Source: Gammaproteobacteria bacterium
Lineage (GTDB): Bacteria; Pseudomonadota; Gammaproteobacteria; Steroidobacterales; Steroidobacteraceae
Assembly (NCBI GenBank): GCA_003132025.1
Contig: PKWJ01000035.1
Coordinates: 37,069-101,068 of the forward strand
Reading direction: 5' to 3'
Length of the DNA: 64,000 bases
The notes beneath the pieces were generated by a model, which searched no databases, was not told the origin of the DNA, and saw nothing but the letters and a program-made list of their open reading frames with translations. Both the position numbers and the translations under genes were made by a program. Shown piece by piece: positions 26,283-35,225 of the stretch. Within the stretch, counting starts at the first letter, position 1. The number at the start of each line of letters is the position of its first letter.

Positions 26283-28231
26283 CAATGCTCCGGTGCCGGT
26301 ACAGGTGCAGGTGCCGGCGCCGGCGCCGGGGCTGGAGCCGGGGCCGCTTGCGCGCTATCGGCCTGATCGGCCGCGCGATCGTAAATGTCCGCCAGCGCAA
26401 AGCGTGCCTGTACCGCGTAGGCCGCGAGCCGATCCTTCTGCGCAGCCAGTTCGGTTGCAGCCACGGTCTGCAGGTAATCGCTCTGCATCCCCGAGGCGTC
26501 CGCCAGTCGCCCGCGCACCGCCTTGATGCGCTCGGCGAGCGCCGCGATGCGGTCGGCGAATTCCCCGGTGTTGGTCGGCACCGTGGCGCGGGCGCGCTGA
26601 ACCAGTACCCAGCGGTTCTGCAATTCCTCCAGCGATGCATCGAGTTCGCGCAGTGCGCGCCGCTGGGCGTAGCTGCGCTCCTTGAATGCGGCGTCCAGAC
26701 GCCAATACAGAACGCCCTTGATCAGGCGCAGCTTGTCGGCCGCCTCGACGCGTTCCAGCCCGGGCGGCAGCGCCGCGACCTGATCCTCCAGAGTCGCGAT
26801 GCGCGCCCACTGCGCACGTTCCTCGGGGGTGCCAAGTGCCGCCACATCGTTGCCGGTCTCGATCGCATTGAGGCGCGAGTCGACCGCGGCCCGGGCGGCG
26901 CGCAGCCGGGTCGGAGCCTCCGTCGCCAGCAGCGCGTCGGTGCGCGGCAGACGTTCGGCGTAGGCGCGCTCGCGCGTGTCGATCATGGCCGCGAATGCCT
27001 GCATGCTGTCGTCCCAGGACAGCAGGCCGTGCTGCAGAAAATTCAGGTCGCGGTAATTCTTCAGGCCTTCCTGAAAATCGTTGTCGGCCAGCAGGGTGTA
27101 CAGATAGCGCGACTGTGGTGAGTCGGGCAGCGTCTTCAACTGCCAGTACCAGCCATAGCGCGCGTCCTTGTCGGTGCCGAGCAGGTCATCGAGCATGTGA
27201 CCGTCGTGAATGCGCCCGATGGCGGCGTCGAGATTGTCGGACTCGCTGGCGAAGGACTTGAGGGCGGTTTCATAGAAGTCGGCGGCCTGCCCCGTGGCGT
27301 TGAGCTTGCCGTAGGCGTAGGGAACCGCGAGATACGACTCCTGCACCGCCGCATCCAGCAGGCTGCGCTTGCGCAGTTCGAGCCACGGCACCAGCGCCGC
27401 GCGGTAATCGCCCAGCGCCGCATGCGCCCAGCCGGCACCGAGCAGCGCGCGGCTGGAATACGGTCCGTCGAGGCGCACTCGCTCCAGCGGCGCGCGCGCC
27501 TGCTCCGGCTTGTCGGCCTGCAGATACGCGAAACCCAGCGCCAGATTGGCCTTGTCGCGCATCGTCAGCAGCTCGTCGCTGTCGGTCTGCAGGGTGCCGA
27601 CCGCGGTGAGGATCGGGTCGGCTTCCGCCAGCCGATTAGCGCGCACCAGGGCCACACCGAGATTGAAGCGCGCGTAGGCCATCCAGTCTGCCGGACCCTG
27701 CCAGCTCTTCAGGCGTGCAATGGCATCGTCGTAGCGCTGCTCGTGCATCAGCACATTGACCAGCAGATGCGTGCGCTCGGCTTCAAGCTGCGGCGCAAGC
27801 TCGCCCTGGATGCGATTCAGCGCCCGCTCGCTGCGATCGAAATAGCCGCGCTCGTACCAGATCTTTCCCAGGTAGAACCAGGCGCGGTTGCGCACCCCCA
27901 GCGGAACGTTGTCGCCCAGCAGGGTCTCGAAACGCTGTCCGGCTTCGTTGTGCATGCCAAGCTGCAGGAACAGTCCCGCCGCCAGCAGCTGCGTGTCCAC
28001 CGCGTGGTGCGGCATGCGCTGCCAGTAGTTGTAGGCCTCCAGCCGCGTCAGGGCCGCAAGGCCCGAATCCTCATCGGCCCAGTAGTGAAACAGCACGTCG
28101 CCGTAGTGCAGATCCTGCACCTTGATGCTGGGCAGCTTGTCGGGGTCGCTCTTGTGCGCACCCCAGGCCAGCGGCGGGCCTACCGCCAGCAGCGCAACAG
28201 CCAGTCCCAGGGATCGGCGGACTAGTCTCAT
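26282..28231 (-). CDS. Exported TPR protein with Ala-Pro repeat tail, motor operon
   Basis: 649 residues. A signal peptide (about 1-25, PLAWGAH) precedes TPR-like repeats (about 65-290). A helical, probably coiled-coil region (about 480-600) and a C-terminal (Ala-Pro)n tail (about 632-649) follow. The Ala-Pro tail is typical of segments that span or contact peptidoglycan. It is followed without gap by the 1141-residue TPR gene (TGATG) and lies 7 nt after the 216-residue coiled-coil gene, so the three are one translational block. Function inferred only from context. Confidence 0.82.
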   Translation of the reverse strand: MRLVRRSLGLAVALLAVGPPLAWGAHKSDPDKLPSIKVQDLHYGDVLFHYWADEDSGLAALTRLEAYNYWQRMPHHAVDTQLLAAGLFLQLGMHNEAGQRFETLLGDNVPLGVRNRAWFYLGKIWYERGYFDRSERALNRIQGELAPQLEAERTHLLVNVLMHEQRYDDAIARLKSWQGPADWMAYARFNLGVALVRANRLAEADPILTAVGTLQTDSDELLTMRDKANLALGFAYLQADKPEQARAPLERVRLDGPYSSRALLGAGWAHAALGDYRAALVPWLELRKRSLLDAAVQESYLAVPYAYGKLNATGQAADFYETALKSFASESDNLDAAIGRIHDGHMLDDLLGTDKDARYGWYWQLKTLPDSPQSRYLYTLLADNDFQEGLKNYRDLNFLQHGLLSWDDSMQAFAAMIDTRERAYAERLPRTDALLATEAPTRLRAARAAVDSRLNAIETGNDVAALGTPEERAQWARIATLEDQVAALPPGLERVEAADKLRLIKGVLYWRLDAAFKERSYAQRRALRELDASLEELQNRWVLVQRARATVPTNTGEFADRIAALAERIKAVRGRLADASGMQSDYLQTVAATELAAQKDRLAAYAVQARFALADIYDRAADQADSAQAAPAPAPAPAPAPAPVPAPEH

Positions 28232-28238
28232 GCGCGCG

Positions 28239-28889
28239 TCATTCCCAGTCCTTGATCTCGAACTCGGGCTGCTGCGCGCGCGCGCGATCGGTGATCTTGA
28301 GCTCCAGGTATTTGGCGCCGACGCCTTTTTCGAATTTCAGGGTGGCGCCGCGCCGGTAATAGCGATCGTTGGGGCCCTTGCCATTGAACAGCGCCACCAG
28401 CTCGTGCTGGCCGGCCTTGAGATTACCGACGTAGAGCCGTTGCACGCCGCCTTTGATCAGCGCTGCCACTTCGCGCGGCGTGTACAGATAGTTCGACACG
28501 TCGCGGTTATCCACCTTCAGCGAAATCGAATCGAGTGCGAAGAAATCCCCGACGTCCATCGATACGAACACGGCAACCTGCGTGTTGGCGGGGAACAGCA
28601 GTTCCTCCTCGAGCACAAACAGGTCGCGATTCAGGTCGATCACGTCCTTCTTCAGGTCCTGGATCTGCTGATCGAGCGCGCGCGTGCCGCCGGCGTCGGC
28701 CGGCGACGCGTCGCCAGCCGCTGCAGCATCGGCCGCGGGTGCCGGCGCCGTTGTGGCTGCCGGTGCCGCTGGTGCGGCCGCGACGTCGGCCGGCGTAGCG
28801 AGCGGGCTTGCGCCGAGCAGCAGCAGCGACAGCAGCAGCGAGCGCGAGCGGACCAAGACTGGCAGGCAATACAGGGGCGGTGTATTCAT
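28239..28889 (-). CDS. Exported coiled-coil protein with C-terminal beta domain, motor operon
   Basis: 216 residues: a signal segment (about 12-35), an Ala/Pro/Thr linker (36-68), and a short coiled coil (about 70-95, LDQQIQDLKKDVIDLNRD). A compact C-terminal region (about 100-205) has beta-rich patterns such as QRLYVGNLKAGQHELVALF and ends in an acidic DWE. No family name could be assigned with confidence. It lies 25 nt after the TlpA-like gene and 7 nt before the 649-residue TPR gene. A structural periplasmic role in the machine is plausible. Confidence 0.75.
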   Translation of the reverse strand: MNTPPLYCLPVLVRSRSLLLSLLLLGASPLATPADVAAAPAAPAATTAPAPAADAAAAGDASPADAGGTRALDQQIQDLKKDVIDLNRDLFVLEEELLFPANTQVAVFVSMDVGDFFALDSISLKVDNRDVSNYLYTPREVAALIKGGVQRLYVGNLKAGQHELVALFNGKGPNDRYYRRGATLKFEKGVGAKYLELKITDRARAQQPEFEIKDWE

Positions 28890-28914
28890 GGGTTTTTATT
28901 CGTCACAGGAAAAT

Positions 28915-29457
28915 TTATGGCGCCGCGACGGCGTCGTCCAGCAGTGCGCGGATAGGTGCAACGTACGAGCTATCGTCGGCCCGGTCATCGTTGTTCCGGT
29001 AGCGCACGACCCCGGAGCGGTCGATCAGCACGGTCGAAGGCAGCCGATCGATCGCATAGGCGCGGCTGACGGCCTTGGTGGTATCGAGCAGCAGCGGAAA
29101 GCTGGTCGTGTGCGTGCGCGCGTACTGCTCGGCGTGCATCGGCTCGTCATCCACGCTGACCGCGAGCACCACGAGCCCGGCGGAGCGATAGGTACTGTAG
29201 AGTCGGTCGAGCAGCGCGAGCTGCCTGGCGCAGACACTGCATCGACTGCTCCAAAAAGAAAGGATGACCGCCTGGCCACGATACTCCGACAACCGCACAT
29301 TGCTGCCGACCACGGCCGGCAATGCAAAATCCGGTGCCGTGCGGCCGATCAGACTGGCATCGGCCGCGCGCGCGGCCACCGTGGCAGCAGCGGCCAGCAG
29401 GACCAGGCCCACGACAGCGAGCCGCCGGCGACGCCTTGAGAAGCTACGATCTGTCAT
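28915..29457 (-). CDS. Membrane-anchored or exported TlpA/AhpC-type thioredoxin
   Basis: 180 residues. A very basic N-terminus (RRRRR) and one hydrophobic helix (about 12-32) give a signal anchor or signal peptide. A thioredoxin fold follows, with WSSRCSVCARQ (Cys73, Cys76) as CxxC and a cis-Pro region RLPSTVLIDR. CSVC is an uncommon active-site pair and suggests a reductase or resA/TlpA-like role for cytochrome or envelope proteins. The ATG at 29457 is preferred over an upstream GTG because a sigma70-like promoter sits at 29473-29501. It is the first gene of the motor operon. Confidence 0.85.
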   Translation of the reverse strand: MTDRSFSRRRRRLAVVGLVLLAAAATVAARAADASLIGRTAPDFALPAVVGSNVRLSEYRGQAVILSFWSSRCSVCARQLALLDRLYSTYRSAGLVVLAVSVDDEPMHAEQYARTHTTSFPLLLDTTKAVSRAYAIDRLPSTVLIDRSGVVRYRNNDDRADDSSYVAPIRALLDDAVAAP

Positions 29458-29472
29458 CGCTGCCAATTTGAC

Positions 29473-29501
29473 ATCATTCGCCGGCCCACGGCGACTGTCA
29501 A
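29473..29501 (-). promoter_or_regulatory. Sigma70-like promoter of the motor operon
   Basis: On the minus strand a perfect TTGACA (29496-29501) is separated by exactly 17 nt from AATGAT (29473-29478, 4 of 6 matches). Transcription would start near 29466, only about 9 nt before the tlpA-like ATG at 29457, so the leader is very short and has no Shine-Dalgarno sequence. It would drive leftward transcription through the TPR, ExbB/ExbD and AgmX-like genes. Confidence 0.5.
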
Positions 29502-29616
29502 ACCGTAAATACATGACACCGCCCGCATTTAACCCGCTATGCAGCGAGCGCGAGCGTTGTCCTGTAACAGTGGCTGACGCGGCTTCGGTCCTCGGGACGG
29601 ACGCCGGCCGCCGTCA

Positions 29617-31197
29617 TCACGTAATGACGCCGTTGACCACCGATGCCAGCTGGCCGAAGGCTATCAGACTGTCGTAGGTTGAAGCCGCGCCCAGCCCGGT
29701 GCCCACGCCGGTGGCATAAGTCATGCTCTGGAATGCGCCCGCCTGGCCGTGCAGCGCCATGTAATTGAGGATCACCGTTTCGGCCAGCAGATTGACTGCG
29801 TTCGCCGCGGGGCTGGAGGTCGAGTTCACCGAGCCGTCGGAATTGTAGTTGCCGATCTGCTGCATGGCGGCGGTCGGTCTGGCCTTCGGATCGAACACCA
29901 GCATCAGCGAGGCCGCGGTCGCCGTGTTATCGGCGAGCCAGATGCCCTTGCCGCGGCCCGCGACCGAATTGTCCGGCATGCCGTTGGACACCAGCGAGCC
30001 ATCGGAAAATACGTAGATCATCAGCGGCACACCCACGAGTGCGGCGTACTGCAGGCAGGCGCCGATGCACTGCCCGGCCTTGAAGTCGCGCGTTTCGCCG
30101 GTGGCACGGGTACTGTCGTGATAATCGAAACCGCCCATCTCGATGGTGCCGGCGCCGGCGTAGCCGTTGACCACCATTTTCATAACCGAGGCGGTCGCCA
30201 GAAAATCCGAGTCCTGCAGATCGGTCGGGCTGAAGATGGCCTTGATGTTGGAATCCTGGGTCGGGTCGAGCGCCGACAGTGCGTTACCGTACCTGTCCAC
30301 CAGATAGGCCGCATCGACGTAGCTGCATTGCACCAGATTCTTGATGGCCACATCCTGGGTCGGGATATTGGTGCTGACCTGTCCGAGCTTGGCGGCGCTG
30401 ATGCGCTCCACCGACTCGAGCACCGAGACCGCGTCGGCCTGATCGAGCAGCCCGACCAGTGAGCCGGTGTTGACCAGCCCGGTCACGTCCGAGGGCTGCG
30501 TCACCACGGTCGGATTCACGGTCGGGTCGATCATGTAGGCCGGTGCCATCGAATTGCCGCCCGAGGCGGTGGCCTCGGTGCCGATGAGCACCAGCAGATC
30601 CCCGGCAGCGCCGGCCGTATGAATCCCATACATCGGATTGTGCGGATTCAGGTCAGTATCGGTCTGGCTGATGGCGGGAATGACCGCGCCATTGACGTTG
30701 TTCGTCGTAGTGGTCGACGCGCGCGCCTGGATACCGCGCAGGTAAGCGCTGTCGCTGTGCATCGCTAGACCGAGCGACGTGTTGATGAAGTTGCCGGCGC
30801 CGATCGATGAGTTGGGAATCATGTTGCCGGGCAGACCGAGCTTGTTATAGCCGGCAGTGGTCAGGAAATTCAGTTGTCCGCCCGCGCCTCCTACCAGCGC
30901 GTTGGAGCCGGCAATATTGCCGCCGCCCGCCAGGTCGAACGCGATGAACGGTACCTTGCCGGCGCCCGCGCGAATATTGCAGGGCGAGGCCACCAGTGCC
31001 TGAATGTCAGGTGCGAGCGTCGCATAGGCCTTGCGCGGATTGGCGAACATGCTGAAGAACGATGACATGCCGATCACCGTGGCACTGGTTCCGATCAGGC
31101 CGCGGCCGAGAAACTCCCGTCGCGTCACCGGCGGGCGATGATCCAGGTTCCGCAGCGCATGCGGGCTCGGTGGGCGCCGGGGTGGATGCTTCTTCAT
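29617..31197 (-). CDS. Tat-exported protein of unknown function, DUF1501-like features
   Basis: 526 residues. The N-terminus has a twin-arginine signal TRREFLGRG (Arg26-Arg27) with a hydrophobic stretch ending AYA, so it is folded before export and may hold a cofactor. The mature part is rich in Gly, Asn, Ala and Thr, with FIAFDLAGGGNIAGSN near the start and a GGFDYHDSTRATGETRDFK motif, which recalls Tat-exported DUF1501 proteins (His/Asp metal-site candidates). No CxxCH. ATG at 31197 is used with GGAG 11 nt upstream. It is 46 nt after the LamG lipoprotein gene and probably cotranscribed. Family assignment is tentative. Confidence 0.7.
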   Translation of the reverse strand: MKKHPPRRPPSPHALRNLDHRPPVTRREFLGRGLIGTSATVIGMSSFFSMFANPRKAYATLAPDIQALVASPCNIRAGAGKVPFIAFDLAGGGNIAGSNALVGGAGGQLNFLTTAGYNKLGLPGNMIPNSSIGAGNFINTSLGLAMHSDSAYLRGIQARASTTTTNNVNGAVIPAISQTDTDLNPHNPMYGIHTAGAAGDLLVLIGTEATASGGNSMAPAYMIDPTVNPTVVTQPSDVTGLVNTGSLVGLLDQADAVSVLESVERISAAKLGQVSTNIPTQDVAIKNLVQCSYVDAAYLVDRYGNALSALDPTQDSNIKAIFSPTDLQDSDFLATASVMKMVVNGYAGAGTIEMGGFDYHDSTRATGETRDFKAGQCIGACLQYAALVGVPLMIYVFSDGSLVSNGMPDNSVAGRGKGIWLADNTATAASLMLVFDPKARPTAAMQQIGNYNSDGSVNSTSSPAANAVNLLAETVILNYMALHGQAGAFQSMTYATGVGTGLGAASTYDSLIAFGQLASVVNGVIT

Positions 31198-31243
31198 GGG
31201 ATCGGCCTCTCCAGGGTCATGAGTAGATTGGCGGTAGACATGG

Positions 31244-33724
31244 CTATTTGATCGACGTCGTGGCGCTCGACAGGATCGCGGTGCACGCCGCCATGCTGAT
31301 GGTCGCCGTGCGGCCCGTGGGACAGGCGGCGCCGCCACAGGCGGACAGGTCGGTGATCAGGTTGTAGAGCTCCGAGCTCACCGCCGCGTTGGACGGCTGT
31401 GACGCGAGGTTGCCGCCCATCAGGTTGTTGATCAGCGGTTGCACCACCTGGTCCATGCCGCTGGTGGTAGCAAACGCGACGCTCGGCGGCGGAGTGAAAC
31501 TCATGCCGGGGAAGAACGCCGGCCCCAGGGTCGGATCATTCACCAGTGCCTGGCAGTACTGCATCGCCAGCTGCGCGCTGGCGATCTGCGCACCGGAACT
31601 TACGCTCTGGATGTTGTACACCGTCGGCAACCCGGTCTGTACCGATAGATAGGTCGTATTCACCGACGGGTTGGTCGCAGGGACCGTGCTCAGCTTCGCC
31701 ATGGTGCTGTTGACTTCATTGAACACGCGCACTCCGATGTCGGACGAAGCCGGCAGATCCACCGGCGCCGGCGCCACCGGGGTGGGCGTAACGTAGGCGC
31801 GCGTGTTGGTCCCGATCTGTGCAAAGGTCAGGAAGAACTGATCCGAGGCCGCGCCGTTCTGCAGCGGTATCACGGTGCCGAGCGGGGACAGCAGTTGCCC
31901 GGTGGTCGGCGAGTAGTCGGAGCTGTCGATGGTGACGCTGAGCGGAATGTAGGCCTGGTCAACCGGCACCTCCGCGCCGTTGAGGCCGATGCGGATGCCC
32001 GAGATCTGGATCGGGTTGGTCGGCGTGAACGCCGGATTGAGGTTGATGAAGGTCGGCCGATAGAACAGGTAGCTGTAGCTGTCGTACTGGCTGGCGGTGA
32101 ACATGATGTACGACTGCGGCGTGTTGATCAGGCTGCTGACATCGAACAGCAGGTAGTAGCTGGCGCCGACCCCGGCAGCGTAATTCTGCTGGATCTGCTG
32201 CTGCGTGAGCGCCGCGTCGTGCACGGCGGCAAAGCGAATCGAACCTTGCCACGGGTGATCGCCGGAAGTCTCATTGCCCAGCAGAAAGGCAAAGCTGTTG
32301 TCCCAGTTATTGATCGCGCCGCCGGTGGAACTATCGATGTCGCCGCTGAATACGCCGTTGACGTACAACTGGCGCCCCGCGGTCGGGGTATAGGTCATCA
32401 CCACGTGCTCGAGCGCGGCTTGGGCCAGCTGATTGTTGGGGTTGGTCAACAGTGATGGCTGGCCGTTCAGGCTGGTGACGCTGCTGCGCGCGAATGCCTC
32501 GTACTGGAACGCATCCTGCGCCAGGGTGAAATTGCGCAGCGTGTCGCCGCCCGAGTAGCTGGCCATGTAGGCCTTGGTCTGCGTCACGTTGGCCGCGTTG
32601 ACCCACAGTTCGACGCTGTACTGGCCACTGGCGCCCAGCTTGCTATAGAGCTTGGAGCTGGTGGCGGTACTCGCCTGGGCGCGACCGTTAGTGGTGAAGT
32701 TGATGCCCCAACCGCCGACCCAGGCGGCGTCGCCGCTGAGCGTGAGGTCCATGCCCGGATCGATGCCGCTGGTGTCGTAGGCGGTCGAGCCAGTGCCTTC
32801 CTTGAACTCCCACTTGGCGATGTCGTGCACGTCGTAGCGATCCGCGCCGGAAGCCACGGTGCCCTGGGTGAGCGACAGGGCTTTAGACACGATAAGTGTG
32901 GGATCGACCGGGGTGACGGCGATGCCGTTGGCGAATGCCTGGATGGCCGCCAGCATGACGGCGGCGCTGGCCGGACAGTTCACCGGGTTACCCCAGCAAT
33001 TGTGCGACTGCTGCGCCAGGCGGATGTAGAAGGTCGAGCTGCTCGGTGAATTGAGGCTTATTTCCGGCTGCGCGTAGCTATAGGCCAGGGCCAGGTTGCT
33101 GCTGGCAAAGTATGGCGACTGCGGCGTGGCCGCGGTATCGGAATGGCAGCGCGAGCACCACTGCTGCACCACCGGATAAACCGTAGTGCTGAACAGCGTC
33201 GGATCGGCCGGGAACACCTTGGTCGCACCGACCGTCTGCTCCGGTGGTGCCGTCAGCGGAATCTGCGTGCCGGTCGCGGATCCGTTGCCGCCACTCGCCC
33301 AGTTGCTGATCCATGTCGTGAGAATGTCGGCGCAGGCCTGCGGGCTCGCGAGCCAGCAGTTGTGGCCGCCGCCGACCTTCTGCACCATCAGCGAAGTTTC
33401 GGGCTGCGACAGGTTCACCACCGTGAGCGCCGCGCTGTAGGCTAGATTGATGTCGTCGGAACGCGCGAACATCGGCGACTGGCCACCGGCCTTGTGGCAA
33501 TTGCCGCAGCGACCGCTCGGAGAGATGTTGACCCACAGGTTGGTCTCGAATGCCTGCACGTCGGCGCTGGCGGGCGGCGGACCGCTGTAGGTGTCGACTT
33601 GCGCGGTCGCCTGCAGATTCGGGCTCTGCGTGGTCGGGGCGCCGCCGGAGCAGGCGCCGAGCAGCAGTGCCATCATGGCTGCCAGCAGGAATGGTACCGT
33701 CACTGGTGTCATCGGGGCTTTCAC
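31244..33724 (-). CDS. Lipoprotein with two CxxCH heme motifs and a LamG domain
   Basis: 826 residues. The lipobox LLGAC (Cys25) predicts outer-membrane lipidation. Two tandem modules follow, each with CxxCH and then HNCW about 47 residues later: CGNCH (73-77), HNCW (121-124) and CSRCH (190-194), HNCW (241-244). These look like c-type heme sites. Residues about 300-520 form a LamG/concanavalin-like domain (IAKWEFKEGTGSTAYDTSG, LEHVVMTYTPTAGRQLYVNG), suggesting glycan or surface binding. The C-terminal part (about 530-826) is unrecognised and has Cys pairs near the end. It sits 11 nt after the 392-residue cytochrome-like gene. Confidence 0.82.
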   Translation of the reverse strand: MKAPMTPVTVPFLLAAMMALLLGACSGGAPTTQSPNLQATAQVDTYSGPPPASADVQAFETNLWVNISPSGRCGNCHKAGGQSPMFARSDDINLAYSAALTVVNLSQPETSLMVQKVGGGHNCWLASPQACADILTTWISNWASGGNGSATGTQIPLTAPPEQTVGATKVFPADPTLFSTTVYPVVQQWCSRCHSDTAATPQSPYFASSNLALAYSYAQPEISLNSPSSSTFYIRLAQQSHNCWGNPVNCPASAAVMLAAIQAFANGIAVTPVDPTLIVSKALSLTQGTVASGADRYDVHDIAKWEFKEGTGSTAYDTSGIDPGMDLTLSGDAAWVGGWGINFTTNGRAQASTATSSKLYSKLGASGQYSVELWVNAANVTQTKAYMASYSGGDTLRNFTLAQDAFQYEAFARSSVTSLNGQPSLLTNPNNQLAQAALEHVVMTYTPTAGRQLYVNGVFSGDIDSSTGGAINNWDNSFAFLLGNETSGDHPWQGSIRFAAVHDAALTQQQIQQNYAAGVGASYYLLFDVSSLINTPQSYIMFTASQYDSYSYLFYRPTFINLNPAFTPTNPIQISGIRIGLNGAEVPVDQAYIPLSVTIDSSDYSPTTGQLLSPLGTVIPLQNGAASDQFFLTFAQIGTNTRAYVTPTPVAPAPVDLPASSDIGVRVFNEVNSTMAKLSTVPATNPSVNTTYLSVQTGLPTVYNIQSVSSGAQIASAQLAMQYCQALVNDPTLGPAFFPGMSFTPPPSVAFATTSGMDQVVQPLINNLMGGNLASQPSNAAVSSELYNLITDLSACGGAACPTGRTATISMAACTAILSSATTSIK

Positions 33725-33735
33725 GGCGCGGCCTC

Positions 33736-34914
33736 CTACTGGCCCATACAGTAGACGGCGGATTCTGCAAATGCCGTCTTCATGTTGTAGTTCGACGAAA
33801 CGAAGTCAGAGGTGATCTTCGACGCCTGCGCACGATCGGCCGCGTTGCTCGGCGGACGCAGACACATCGCCTGAAATACCTTCTGCACCTGGCAGGTGGC
33901 GAACTGCGCGGAGCCCTCGATTTCCTGGCCGAATGATTTGGCGCCGTTGCCGCTGCCCGGCAGCGAAACGTTCCAGCCCAGCAGCGCATTCGGACCGGTG
34001 CGCCAGTAGTTGATCCAGCTATCGTCGACGGTGACGTGGCCGTAAGGGAAGTTGCCGGTGTTGATGGCGTACTTGGGCTGCACCTGCCCGGGCGTGTAGA
34101 CCATCTGCCCGGTCAGGGTGTTGTAGTTGTAGTAGGCGAAGGCGCCGGCGAGCGCATCCATCCCCGAGTGGCAGCCGATGCAGGTGTTGAGAAACACCCG
34201 GCTATCGCCGCCCGGGGAGCGCGACGGATCCTGGCGGATGCGGTCCGGCGGCCGCGTGATATCCATGATGGTGTTCAGGTCATCACACATGTAGTTGATC
34301 ATGGTGAAGCGCACCATCGCGCGGTTGGTGCCCAGGTAGAAGAAGGCCGAGGCGCCGCCCAAGGTGGTCATGACACCCGCGGTCGCCGACGACGGTATGC
34401 CCACCAGCGTGGACTGCGTCTGCTGCACCAGCACCGTCGACAGGTCGGCGCCGTTGGCATCCAGGTACAGGTAGTGATTGTTGTTCGCGGGCGAATAGGC
34501 CGGCGCCCCCGACATGTTGCCGGTGTAGATCAGATCGGCCGACAGCACCGTGTTGAACGGAACGTTGTCGCGGATCATGCCGATGATGGTGGCGGTATAA
34601 TCGTTCAACGGAACGAACACCGACTGCGCCTTGTTGGTCATCGGGGCGGCGAAGTTGCGCAGCGTGACGTTGTAGAAGCTAGGATCCTGCATGGCGATCT
34701 GCGCCGCAGCGGCCGCATTGTTGGCGGTGATGTCGCTCGACATCTGCGCCAGCACCGCAGCACTCGGCTCACTGCCTGTGATGCGGCCGAACAGGCGCTC
34801 GGCCTGTTCGTTCGGACCGGCGAGCACTGGCGTGAAGGGTTGCAGCGCCGGCAGCAGAGCCGCAGCGACTGCGAGTGTCTTGCGCACAGCCGATATGTTT
34901 GAGCGGAAGAACAT
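33736..34914 (-). CDS. Exported monoheme cytochrome-like protein
   Basis: 392 residues with a signal peptide (about 1-32, PVLAG). A single CxxCH is in the pattern TCIGCHSGMDALAGAFAYYNY (245-249 and after), which recalls DUF1588-type heme modules (CxxCHxxMDPxGxALEN). Later cysteines and a C-terminal SNYNMKTAFAESAVYC resemble the DUF1585 tail found with such modules. The start ATG is preceded by AGGAG. First gene of a leftward unit with the LamG lipoprotein and the Tat protein, divergent from the HzsA-like gene. Enzyme activity unknown. Confidence 0.75.
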   Translation of the reverse strand: MFFRSNISAVRKTLAVAAALLPALQPFTPVLAGPNEQAERLFGRITGSEPSAAVLAQMSSDITANNAAAAAQIAMQDPSFYNVTLRNFAAPMTNKAQSVFVPLNDYTATIIGMIRDNVPFNTVLSADLIYTGNMSGAPAYSPANNNHYLYLDANGADLSTVLVQQTQSTLVGIPSSATAGVMTTLGGASAFFYLGTNRAMVRFTMINYMCDDLNTIMDITRPPDRIRQDPSRSPGGDSRVFLNTCIGCHSGMDALAGAFAYYNYNTLTGQMVYTPGQVQPKYAINTGNFPYGHVTVDDSWINYWRTGPNALLGWNVSLPGSGNGAKSFGQEIEGSAQFATCQVQKVFQAMCLRPPSNAADRAQASKITSDFVSSNYNMKTAFAESAVYCMGQ

Positions 34915-35225
34915 TGCCTTGAGCTCCTGCCTGCGTTGCGAGTGCTATCCGACTACGATTGAGACCACGATGAAACTGGCTGCCATCATATGCACGTTGA
35001 AGTCACGCGCGTAATGTCGCCACGCGACGACGCTCCGTGCCGTTACGTCAATAGCGCTATGCTTATCGTCATGAAAAGCGCCGTGGCGCCTGCATTCGAT
35101 CGCCCGAACACGACCCACCGCACGGTTTCAGAACTGTGCGTCTGGTCTCATATCGATACCTTGCAGAGCAGACTCCGAACCACGCGCGAATACCGTGACG
35201 CGTTTGGCGGCGTTTAGGATTGAAG
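34915..35225. other. 311-base divergent intergenic region
   Basis: Lies between two leftward and rightward heme-protein genes, so it should contain both promoters. AGGAG sits before the leftward gene and AGGA (35216-35219) before the rightward one. Open frames here are short and lack coding character. I did not find a sigma70 pair that I would defend, nor a clear inverted repeat. Confidence 0.5.

Noticed and set aside
19205..29457. Claim that the organism glides like Myxococcus
   Set aside because: Only the motor/TPR plan is shared; no other motility genes are in the window.
34990..35217. 75-codon frame in the divergent heme-gene region
   Set aside because: No ribosome site, no composition or motif supporting a gene.
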